Source: Kocuria rosea
GTDB lineage: Bacteria; Actinomycetota; Actinomycetes; Actinomycetales; Micrococcaceae
Length of the DNA: 34,684 nt
Assembly: GCF_023715525.1 (NCBI RefSeq)
Contig: NZ_JAMBOG010000029.1
Span: 1 to 34,684 of the forward strand
Direction of reading: 5' to 3'
Below, piece by piece: positions 14,456 to 21,740 of this stretch. How positions within the stretch are numbered: position 1 is the first letter of the stretch; every line of letters starts with the position of its first letter. Below the pieces are notes generated by a model. That model was given only the letters and a program-made list of their open reading frames with translations. It did no database searches and was not told where the DNA came from. The position numbers were made by a program, and so were the translations under genes.

Positions 14456-15199
14456 TCAGCCGCGGACGCGGCCGAGCTTGCCCGCCAGGGTCCTGGCCCG
14501 GGCGGAGAGGCCCCACTGGGCCACGCGCACGACGGCCTCGCGGGTGACGTCGGGGCTCATCTTCGACTCCCCCTCCGCACGCTCCACGAACGTGATGGGG
14601 ACCTCGACGACGTGCAGCCCCGCCCGCTCGGTGCGCCAGCCCAGGTCGATCTGGAAGCAGTAGCCCTTCGAGTCCACGGTCTCCAGCCCGATGCGCTCGA
14701 GGGTCTCCCGGCGGAACGCCCGGTAGCCGGCCGTGATGTCGTGGATCCGGGAGCCGAGGAGGGTGCGGGCGTAGAGGTTGCCGCCGCGGGAGAGCAGCTG
14801 GCGCTGCAGCGGCCAGTTCACGGTGCGCCCGCCGGGCACGTAGCGGGAGCCGATGGCGAGGTCGGCGCCGCGCTCGACGGCGTCCAGCAGCAGCGGCAGC
14901 TGCTCGGGCTGGTGCGAGCAGTCGGCGTCCATCTCGACCAGGACGTCGTAGTCGCGGGCCAGGCCCCAGCGGAAGCCGGCGATGTAGGCGGCGCCCAGGC
15001 CCTCCTTGCTGGTGCGGTGCAGCACGTGCACGTTCGGGTCGGCCGCCGCGAGCTCGTCGGCGAGCCGGCCGGTGCCGTCGGGGCTGTTGTCGTCCACCAC
15101 CAGCACGTGGCCCTCGGGGACCGCCTGGCGCAGCCGCTCCATGACGGTCGGCAGCGACTCGCGCTCGTTGTAGGTGGGGATGACGGTCAGTACGCGCAC
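14456..15199 (-). CDS. Polyprenol monophosphomannose synthase-like GT2 (DPM1/Ppm family)
   Basis: A 247-residue family 2 glycosyltransferase of the dolichol-phosphate mannose synthase type. It should transfer mannose from GDP-mannose to polyprenyl phosphate at the inner face of the membrane, supplying donors for lipoglycans and protein mannosylation. Motifs: [38 protein letters not shown], the metal-binding DAD in [13 protein letters not shown], and GYRAFRR ... GYCFQIDL. No membrane segment is visible, as in the stand-alone Ppm2-type domain. GTG at 15197-15199 is preferred because AAAGGA precedes it at nine bases and it sits two residues before the first strand; a TTG 33 bases upstream is an alternative. 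The gene is separated from the upstream amidohydrolase by a hairpin. Confidence 0.93.
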   Translation of the reverse strand: MRVLTVIPTYNERESLPTVMERLRQAVPEGHVLVVDDNSPDGTGRLADELAAADPNVHVLHRTSKEGLGAAYIAGFRWGLARDYDVLVEMDADCSHQPEQLPLLLDAVERGADLAIGSRYVPGGRTVNWPLQRQLLSRGGNLYARTLLGSRIHDITAGYRAFRRETLERIGLETVDSKGYCFQIDLGWRTERAGLHVVEVPITFVERAEGESKMSPDVTREAVVRVAQWGLSARARTLAGKLGRVRG

Positions 15200-15365
15200 C
15201 GGGTCGGGTCCTTTCGGGGTCTCACCTGTCAAACCACAGGGCAGGCTCGCTCGCCTTCGGACCAGGCCCGCCCTGAGGGGATGCGGACCTGTTTTCTAAG
15301 GACGAGTGAGCCCACCCGGCAGCAGTTGCCCAGCCTATCCTGCACCATCCTCCCGACCAAGACCG

Positions 15366-15397
15366 CCGCCCGCGGCGGGCGTGGCCGCCGCGGGCGG
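15366..15397 (-). terminator. Terminator downstream of the amidohydrolase
   Basis: Perfect 13-base arms CCGCCCGCGGCGG / CCGCCGCGGGCGG with a 6-base loop lie about 40 bases past the amidohydrolase stop, before the GT2 gene. The GT2 gene therefore probably has its own promoter in 15200-15365, where nothing clear was seen. Confidence 0.7.
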
Positions 15398-15438
15398 TCC
15401 CGTCCGGGGCCGCTGCTCCGCGGGCGGGGACCCGCGGC

Positions 15439-17148
15439 TCAGAAGCCGGCGGAGCGGTACAGCTCCACGCCGTCGAGCACGGTGAGGCGGCACTCGGGCA
15501 GGAGGTCCCCGTCGAGGGCGGGCAGCAGCGGTGTGCGGGCGCGCGGGTCGGTGCTCCAGGACGCGCCGGTGCCCTCCGCCTGCTGGACCATGAGCGCCTG
15601 GACGTCCCACACGGCGAACGTGGCGGGGGTGCCGGGGGCGAGCTGGCCCTGCATGGGGTCCGGGCTGCGGGCGGCCCGCCAGGCGCCGCGGGTGTGGGCG
15701 AGGAAGGCGGCCCGGGCGGAGATGCGCTGGTCGGGGTCGTGGTGCTCGAGGCACGCCTTGACGGTCGCCCACGGGGACAGCGGCACCACCGGGGCGTCGC
15801 TGCCGAGGGCCACGGGCACGCCCGCCCGGTAGAAGGAGGCCAGGGGGTTCATCCCGGCCGCGCGCGCGGGCCCGAGGCGCTGCTCGTAGAGCCCGCCCGG
15901 TCCGCCCCAGGCGGCGTCGAAGCCCGGTTGCACGGAGACGGTGACCGCGTGCCGGGCCAGGCGCTCCACGCCCTGCGGGTCGATCATCTCGGCGTGCTCG
16001 AGCCGGTGGCCGGCCGCGTGCAGCGCCCGCTCCCCGACGCGCGCGGCGGCGAGGTCGAGGCCGTCCAGGACGGCGTCCATCCCGGCGTCGCCGATGACGT
16101 GGAAGCCACCCTGCAGCCCGGCCTCGGTGGTGGCCGCCAGGTGGGCGGCGACGGCCCCGGGGTCGAGGTAGCGGTCCCCGGCGGTGTCCGGGGCGTCGGC
16201 GTAGGGGGCGCGCAGGGCGGCGGTGCGGGAGCCCAGGGCCCCGTCGACGCACAGGTCCCCGGCGAGCCCGATCAGCGACTCGCGCCGCTCGACGGGCCGG
16301 CCGAGCAGGGCGGCGAGGGCGGCGTCGAAGCGCCCGGCGACCGCCCGGGCCGCGTCCGCGGAGGCCGCGAGCTCGCCGCGGTACGGCAGCACCCGCGGCA
16401 ACGGGCCGGCCGCGCCGAGCCCGTGGTTGGCGAGGGCGACCAGGTGCACGAGGTCCTCGAAGGGGGCGACCTGCTCGGCGGAGGCCTCGGAGAGGGCCAC
16501 GTAGCCCCGGGACGCCGCGTGCTGCAGGGCCCGGTGGTGCAGCTCGCCCCGGCGGCGGGCGTCGAAGTCCAGGGCCGCGGCCCGCACGGCGTCGTGGGCG
16601 GCGTTCTCCACGCGCCCGTCGCCGAGCCACCCGTCCACGCCGGTGAGGCCGAGACGGCGGGCCAGGGCGGACGAGACGACCCCGGAGTGGACGTCGACCC
16701 GGGCCAGGTAGACCTCCCGGCCGCCGGCGGCGCGGTCGAGCTCCTCGGCGGTCGGCGCCCGCCGCTCCGGCCACACCGACTCGTCCCACCCGGAGCCCAG
16801 CAGCACGCCCGTGCCCGTGCGCGCCGCGGCCGCCACGGCGTCGAGCACGGCGGCCAGGGAGCCGGCCTCGGCGAGGTCCAGGGTGGACAGGGCCAGCCCG
16901 GTCTCGGCCACGTGCACGTGCGAGTCCACGAAGCCGGGGGCCAGCAGCCGCCCGTCCAGGTCCACGACGTCCATCGCGGAGTCCTGGATCGACGTGGCGG
17001 CCTCCTCGGAGCCGACCCACGCCACGCGGGCGCCGTCCACGAGCAGGGCGGTGGCGAAGGGGTCCGCGGGGCTGTACACGGAGCCGTTGCGGTAGAGGAC
17101 CGGCCGGGCCGGGGAGGCGGGGGCGGACGGGGGCAGGGTGGAACTCAC
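15439..17148 (-). CDS. Amidohydrolase family 3 protein (YtcJ-like)
   Basis: A 569-residue metal-dependent hydrolase of the amidohydrolase-3/YtcJ type, of normal length. A small beta-sandwich part (VLYRNGSVYSPADPFATALL) is followed by the barrel with the metal ligands DSHVHV (strand 1, HxH), HVIGDAG, GHRLEHAEMI and the strand-8 Asp in ALGSDAPVVPLSPW. The C-terminus returns to the sandwich (GTPATFAVWDV). Such enzymes hydrolyse amide, formamide or related C-N bonds; substrates are mostly unknown. GTG at 17146-17148 follows AGGAG at 5-6 bases. It lies 38 bases behind helY and is probably co-transcribed with it; a terminator follows. Confidence 0.92.
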   Translation of the reverse strand: MSSTLPPSAPASPARPVLYRNGSVYSPADPFATALLVDGARVAWVGSEEAATSIQDSAMDVVDLDGRLLAPGFVDSHVHVAETGLALSTLDLAEAGSLAAVLDAVAAAARTGTGVLLGSGWDESVWPERRAPTAEELDRAAGGREVYLARVDVHSGVVSSALARRLGLTGVDGWLGDGRVENAAHDAVRAAALDFDARRRGELHHRALQHAASRGYVALSEASAEQVAPFEDLVHLVALANHGLGAAGPLPRVLPYRGELAASADAARAVAGRFDAALAALLGRPVERRESLIGLAGDLCVDGALGSRTAALRAPYADAPDTAGDRYLDPGAVAAHLAATTEAGLQGGFHVIGDAGMDAVLDGLDLAAARVGERALHAAGHRLEHAEMIDPQGVERLARHAVTVSVQPGFDAAWGGPGGLYEQRLGPARAAGMNPLASFYRAGVPVALGSDAPVVPLSPWATVKACLEHHDPDQRISARAAFLAHTRGAWRAARSPDPMQGQLAPGTPATFAVWDVQALMVQQAEGTGASWSTDPRARTPLLPALDGDLLPECRLTVLDGVELYRSAGF

Positions 17149-17186
17149 GGGTCTCCTGTTCGGACGGACGCGGGGACGGGGAGGGC

Positions 17187-20027
17187 TCAGTCCTCGAAGG
17201 TGGAGTGGGCGACGACCCCGCGGCGGACCAGCGCGATCGCGCGCTGGCACTGCGTGCGGACCTCGGGGCCCAGCAGCTCGATCTTCGCGAGCTGGTCGAG
17301 CATGTCGATGACCTGCTTCGACCAGCGCACGAAGTCCCCGGCGGCGAGCTCCGTGCCGGTGAGCGCGGTGCTCAGGGTCGCCCCGCGCGCCCACAGGTAC
17401 ATGGGCTCGACGAGCCCGAACTCGGGCTCGGCCGTGGGCTTGAGGTGGTGCTCCTCCTCGCGGTCGGTGAGCCGGGACCAGTTGCGCACGACGGTCTGCG
17501 CGGCGCGGTCCATGGCCGCCGAGGGCAGCACGGGCTGGATGCCCTGGTCCTCCCGCTTGGCCTGGTAGACGAGCATCGTCACCACCCCGGCGGTCGCGGC
17601 GGGGTCGAGGCCGTCGAGGAAGCCGTCGCGCAGGCTCAGGGCCAGCAGCAGGTCCCGGTCGCCGTAGATCCGGCGCAGCTGCTCGCCGGCCTCGGTCGGC
17701 CGGACCTCGCCGTCGGGCCGGGTCGCGAGGTAGCCGAAGGAGTCCAGGACCTGGGAGACGCGGTCGAAGGTCTTGGCGATCGTGTTGGTGCGGCCCTCGA
17801 TCTGGCGCAGCAGCCCGTCCGTCTCCCGGCGCAGCGTCCACCACCGCTCCGCCCACCGGGCGTGGGACTCGCGGTCCGAGCAGCCGTGGCAGGGGTGGCT
17901 GCGCAGGGCGCGGCGCACCTCGGCGATCCGCCGCTCGGACGCGCTGGTGCCGCGGTCGAACTGGATGGTGTGCCCGCGCCCGGTGGTGCCGCGCGGGGGC
18001 TTGTGCTCGTGGATGGCGTTGCGCATGGAGGAGGCGAGGTCGCGCCGCTCCTTGGGCGTCTTGCCGGTGAACTGCTTGGGGATCCGGATCCGCGACACCG
18101 GCTCGAGGGGCCCGTCGAGGTCCTGGGCGCCCACGCGCCGCAGCTGGTGGTCCAGGGTGAGGATGGACGGGCGGGGGTCGTCCCGGTTCGCGTCGGTCGC
18201 GAGCACCACGGCGTAGCCGGCGTTGCGCCCGCGGGGGATGTCGACGACGTCGCCCGGGAGCAGGTTGTGCAGGGACGCGACGGCGTCGGAGCGGCGCTGG
18301 CGGGACTCGGAGCGCTCCGCGGACCGCTCGAGGTCCTTGAGCTCGCGGCGCAGCCCGAAGTACTCGGTGAAGTCCCCCAGGTGGCACGTCATGGACTCCT
18401 CGTAGCCCCTGAGGGACTCCTCCTGGGCGCGCACCCGGCGGGCGAGGCCCACGACGGAGCGGTCCGCCTGGAACTGCGCGAAGGAGGACTCGAGGATCTT
18501 GCGGGAGCGGTCCGCGCCGAACTGGGCGATGAGGTTCACGGACATGTTGTACGTGGGCCGGAAGCTGGAGTTCAGCGGGTAGGTGCGCTTGGAGGCCAGG
18601 CCGGCGACCGCGTGCGGGTCCATGCCCGGCTGCCACAGCACCACGGCGTGGCCCTCGACGTCGATGCCGCGCCGCCCGGCGCGGCCGGTGAGCTGGGTGT
18701 ACTCCCCCGGCGTGATGTCCACGCGGGACTCGCCGTTGAACTTGTCGAGCTTCTCGAGCACCACGGAGCGGGCCGGCATGTTGATGCCCAGCGCCAGGGT
18801 CTCGGTGGCGAACACGGCCTTGACGAGCCCGTCGGCGAACAGCTGCTCCACGAGCTCCTTGAACGCCGGGAGCATGCCCGCGTGGTGGGCGGCGACGCCG
18901 CGCAGCAGCCCGTCGCGCCACTCGTAGAAGCCGAGCACGTTGAGGTCGGCGGCCTCCAGCGTCGCGGCGGCCTCGGCCACCCGCGCCCGGATGGTCTGCT
19001 GCTCCCGGTCCGTGGTGAGCCGGATGTCGGCGTCCACGCACTGCTTGACCGCGCCGTCGCACCCGGCCCGGGAGAAGATGAAGGTGATGACCGGCAGCAG
19101 GCCCTCGGCGTCGAGCCGGCGGATCAGCTGCGGCCGGGACACGCGCCGGGTCTCGGGGCCGGGCCGGTAGCCCTCCCCGCCGTTGCGCCGGGCGAAGCGG
19201 TCGCGGGAGCGCCCGCCGGGGCCGCGCCCGCCCCGGCGGCCCCCGCGCGGGTGCTCCGCGCGGGCCAGCTGGAGCAGCTCGGGGTTGACGTCGGGCTCGT
19301 CGCGGCCGGGCCCCTCGAGCCGCTCGGCGGCCTCCTCGACGGTGGTCTCCTCGAGGAACAGGTCGAGCAGGCGCCCGCCCACCTGCACGTGCTGCCACAG
19401 CGGGACGGGGCGGTGCTCGGAGACGACGACGTCGGTGTCCCCGCGCACGGTGTCCAGCCACGCCCCGAACTCCTCGGCGTTGGAGACGGTCGCGGACAGC
19501 GACACGAGCTGGACCCGCTCGGGGAGGTGGATGATGACCTCCTCCCACACCGCCCCGCGGAAGCGGTCGGCGAGGTAGTGCACCTCGTCCATGACCACGA
19601 ACCCGAGGTTGGCCAGCGTGCGCGAGTCCGCGTAGAGCATGTTGCGCAGGACCTCGGTGGTCATCACCACGACGTCGGCCTCGGAGTTCACGGAGGTGTC
19701 CCCGGTCAGCAGCCCCACCCGGTCCGCGCCGAAGGCGCGGGAGAACTCGTGGAACTTCTGGTTGCTGAGGGCCTTGATGGGGGTCGTGTAGAACGCCTTC
19801 TGCCCGCGGGCCAGGGCCAGGTGCACGGCGAACTCCCCCACCACCGTCTTGCCGGCGCCGGTGGGCGCGGCCACCAGGACGCCCCTGCCGTCCTCGAGGG
19901 CCCGGCAGGCGGTCAGCTGGAACTCGTCCATCTCGAACTCGAGGCGCTGCTGGAAGACGGCCAGCTCGGTCCTCGCGTGAGCGGCGCGCTGCTTGGCGGC
20001 CAGGTATCGGTCGGCATAGGAGGACAT
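17187..20027 (-). CDS. helY: Ski2/Mtr4-like DEVH-box helicase HelY
   Basis: A 946-residue superfamily 2 helicase of the Ski2-like group, called HelY in mycobacteria, presumed to unwind RNA in decay or processing. Motif I is APTGAGKT (54-61), Ia TTPIKALSNQK, motif II DEVH (147-150) in VVMDEVHYLADRFRG, motif III SLSATVSN, motif IV ITFIFSRAGCD and motif VI GRAGRRG. The Ski2-type insertion and C-terminal DSHCT-like domain follow (NWSRLTDREEEHHLKP ... GDFVRWSKQVIDMLDQL). A glycine/arginine-rich insert (GGRRGGRGPGGRSRDR) lies between the RecA domains. ATG at 20025-20027 has GGTGG before it. It lies 71 bases after tatC, as in many actinobacteria. Confidence 0.96.
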   Translation of the reverse strand: MSSYADRYLAAKQRAAHARTELAVFQQRLEFEMDEFQLTACRALEDGRGVLVAAPTGAGKTVVGEFAVHLALARGQKAFYTTPIKALSNQKFHEFSRAFGADRVGLLTGDTSVNSEADVVVMTTEVLRNMLYADSRTLANLGFVVMDEVHYLADRFRGAVWEEVIIHLPERVQLVSLSATVSNAEEFGAWLDTVRGDTDVVVSEHRPVPLWQHVQVGGRLLDLFLEETTVEEAAERLEGPGRDEPDVNPELLQLARAEHPRGGRRGGRGPGGRSRDRFARRNGGEGYRPGPETRRVSRPQLIRRLDAEGLLPVITFIFSRAGCDGAVKQCVDADIRLTTDREQQTIRARVAEAAATLEAADLNVLGFYEWRDGLLRGVAAHHAGMLPAFKELVEQLFADGLVKAVFATETLALGINMPARSVVLEKLDKFNGESRVDITPGEYTQLTGRAGRRGIDVEGHAVVLWQPGMDPHAVAGLASKRTYPLNSSFRPTYNMSVNLIAQFGADRSRKILESSFAQFQADRSVVGLARRVRAQEESLRGYEESMTCHLGDFTEYFGLRRELKDLERSAERSESRQRRSDAVASLHNLLPGDVVDIPRGRNAGYAVVLATDANRDDPRPSILTLDHQLRRVGAQDLDGPLEPVSRIRIPKQFTGKTPKERRDLASSMRNAIHEHKPPRGTTGRGHTIQFDRGTSASERRIAEVRRALRSHPCHGCSDRESHARWAERWWTLRRETDGLLRQIEGRTNTIAKTFDRVSQVLDSFGYLATRPDGEVRPTEAGEQLRRIYGDRDLLLALSLRDGFLDGLDPAATAGVVTMLVYQAKREDQGIQPVLPSAAMDRAAQTVVRNWSRLTDREEEHHLKPTAEPEFGLVEPMYLWARGATLSTALTGTELAAGDFVRWSKQVIDMLDQLAKIELLGPEVRTQCQRAIALVRRGVVAHSTFED

Positions 20028-20098
20028 GCGTCCACCCTACTGCGCGGCGGGGCCGCCGGCGGGGCCGCGGGCGGGCCGTTCGCGACGGGCCGAGCCGC

Positions 20099-20971
20099 TC
20101 AGGCGCCGGGCTCGCGGCCCAGCCGGCCCAGGGCGTCGGCGGAGGTCGCGGCGTCGGCGGTGGCCCCGGTGGCGGCCGCGCGCCGGGCCTCCCGCCGCGC
20201 CCGTCGGCGGTCCAGGACCAGGCACAGCCCCACGGCCACGAAGAACAGCAGCAGCAGGGGCACCGCCAGGTAGAACATCGTCATGGGGTCCGGGCCCGGG
20301 GCGGCCATCGCGGAGATCAGCATCACCGCCACCACCACGATCCGCCAGCTCCTCAGGACCGTCCGGCCGGAGAGCACCCCGACCATGTTGAGCCCCACGA
20401 GGAACACGGGCAGCACGAAGGCGATCCCGAAGGTGAGCACCAGCTGGAGCACGAAGCGGATGTACTCGTTCGCGGTGATGATGTTGGAGGAGCCCTCGGG
20501 GGTGAACGCGGTGAGCGCGAACACGGCCGCCGGGAGGGCGACCACCGCGACGGCCACGCCGGCGAGGAACAGCGGGATCGCCGCGGCGAGGAAGCCCGTC
20601 GCGTAGCGGCGCTCGGAGCGGTGCAGGGCGGGCATGATGAACGCCCAGGCCTGGTAGAGCCACACGGGGCTGGCCAGGATCAGGCCGAGCACGACGGAGA
20701 CCTCGACCATGATGTTGAAGGACGAGCCGACGCCGGAGAAGTTGATGACGGCCTCGCGCCCGGACTGGTCGTTGAGCCGGTCCACGGGCGCCTTGAGCGC
20801 CGTCATGAACGGCTCGTAGAGCACGAAGCCCGCGACGGTCCCCAGGGCGGCGGCGACCGCGGACTTGATCAGCCGGTTGCGCAGCTCCCGCAGGTGCTCG
20901 GCCAGGGCCATCTGCGCCTCCGGGTTGGTCTTGCGGCGGGACCGGGGCTTGTTGCGCGGTGGGGAGGACAT
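20099..20971 (-). CDS. tatC: Twin-arginine translocase subunit TatC
   Basis: A 290-residue TatC, the six-helix inner-membrane receptor for twin-arginine signal peptides. The N-terminal cytoplasmic motif ALAEHLRELRNRL is diagnostic, and the first periplasmic loop and second helix region (INFSGVGSSFNIMVEVSVVLG) followed by SPVWLYQAWAFIMPALHRSE match the family. Six hydrophobic segments are visible. The C-terminus carries a long Ala/Arg tail (about residues 250-290) rather than the short tail of E. coli. ATG at 20969-20971; AAGG is about nine bases upstream. It follows tatA in the same direction with a strong hairpin between them. No tatB is here, as expected where TatA and TatB are encoded apart. 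Confidence 0.97.
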   Translation of the reverse strand: MSSPPRNKPRSRRKTNPEAQMALAEHLRELRNRLIKSAVAAALGTVAGFVLYEPFMTALKAPVDRLNDQSGREAVINFSGVGSSFNIMVEVSVVLGLILASPVWLYQAWAFIMPALHRSERRYATGFLAAAIPLFLAGVAVAVVALPAAVFALTAFTPEGSSNIITANEYIRFVLQLVLTFGIAFVLPVFLVGLNMVGVLSGRTVLRSWRIVVVAVMLISAMAAPGPDPMTMFYLAVPLLLLFFVAVGLCLVLDRRRARREARRAAATGATADAATSADALGRLGREPGA

Positions 20972-21014
20972 GCGGTGACCTTCGGGACGTGGGGGGTGCG
21001 ACGAGGCGGGGCGC

Positions 21015-21054
21015 GCCCGGCCGGCCCGCCCGGAGAGGGGCGGGCCGGCCGGGC
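21015..21054 (-). terminator. Strong hairpin between tatA and tatC
   Basis: Perfect 17-base arms (21015-21031 and 21038-21054) with a GGAGAG loop lie nine bases past the tatA stop and about 44 bases before the tatC start. It is strong enough to terminate or attenuate, or it may protect the tatA 3' end and set unequal TatA and TatC levels. Confidence 0.7.
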
Positions 21055-21062
21055 GGGCCGGG

Positions 21063-21356
21063 TCAGGCCGGGCTGCCGGGGCGCTGGTCCGGGTGCTGCG
21101 GGGAGCCCGTCCCGGGTGCGCCGGGGGCGCGCGGCGGGGTGACGTCCTGGCCGTCGCGCACGGGCTGCCCGTCGATGACGACGTCGGAGGCCGCCGGCTG
21201 GTCGTCCTTCTTCATCTCCTTCACCTCGGACTTGAAGATGCGCAGCGACTGCCCGAGGCTGCGGGCCATGCCCGGGAGCTTGGGGGCGCCGAAGAGCAGC
21301 AGGATCACGAGGAGGATGATGAGCAGCATCACCGGGCTGTCGAACAATCTACCCAT
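21063..21356 (-). CDS. tatA: Twin-arginine translocase subunit TatA
   Basis: A 97-residue TatA. An N-terminal membrane helix (about residues 7-20, VMLLIILLVILLLF) is followed by the FG hinge and the amphipathic helix GAPKLPGMARSLGQSLRIFKSEVKEM. The acidic, proline-rich tail ending TGSPQHPDQRPGSPA is disordered. TatA forms the oligomeric pore-like assembly for folded Tat substrates. ATG at 21354-21356 follows AAAGGAATG and overlaps the end of the preceding small membrane gene by eight bases, so translation is coupled. It lies in the pafBC-tat operon typical of actinobacteria. Confidence 0.97.
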   Translation of the reverse strand: MGRLFDSPVMLLIILLVILLLFGAPKLPGMARSLGQSLRIFKSEVKEMKKDDQPAASDVVIDGQPVRDGQDVTPPRAPGAPGTGSPQHPDQRPGSPA

Positions 21357-21717
21357 GGAGCATTCCTTTCCGTTCAGCCCGGCGGAGATCGCTGATCCGC
21401 TGCGGCTGGCCCATGCGGTCCTTGCGCGCCATGCGGCGCGCCAGGCGGGCGGTTTCACGTTGGTCGCGGCCGAGGCGGTACTCGGCCAGGGCCCGGCCCA
21501 CGGGAGTGAGCACGGCCGGTTCCGGCGGGGTGCGGACCGGTCGCTGCACCCCGGAGGCTGCCGCGTCCCAGCGCTGGGCGAAGTCCCCGGCCGCCGCCTC
21601 GGCGTCCCGGAGGACGCCCAGCGCGGACCTCGCCGACCGCCACAGCAGCAGCCCGAGGAGGGCGGCGCCGAGCAGGACGAGGACCGTCCACAGCAGGACC
21701 CAGGACCACCAGAGCAT
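21349..21717 (-). CDS. Small membrane-anchored protein between pafBC and tatA
   Basis: A 122-residue protein without a named family. A strong N-terminal membrane helix (residues 2-26: LWWSWVLLWTVLVLLGAALL) is followed by a helical soluble part (SALGVLRDAEAAAGDFAQRW) and a basic C-terminus (RDQRETARLARRMARKDR ... LRRAERKGMLHG). It is likely a single-pass protein with a positively charged cytoplasmic tail. ATG at 21715-21717 has GGAG at a short distance; a TATACT hexamer (21725-21730) lies seven bases before the ATG and might give a nearly leaderless internal transcript. It is 23 bases past pafBC and overlaps tatA. Position suggests a link to Tat or to operon expression, but no function is known from sequence. 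Confidence 0.85.
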   Translation of the reverse strand: MLWWSWVLLWTVLVLLGAALLGLLLWRSARSALGVLRDAEAAAGDFAQRWDAAASGVQRPVRTPPEPAVLTPVGRALAEYRLGRDQRETARLARRMARKDRMGQPQRISDLRRAERKGMLHG

Positions 21718-21740
21718 GGTCTCCAGTATAGGCGGCGCGC

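Noticed and set aside
15200-15232. TTG start for the GT2 gene with an extra 11 residues
   Set aside because: The GTG at 15199 has a better SD and starts at the first strand; the TTG remains possible.
17205-20273. A 1,022-codon plus-strand open frame opposite helY and tatC
   Set aside because: It is antisense to two clear genes, has Gly/Arg/Ala-biased shadow composition and no domain. Long antisense frames are normal at this GC content.
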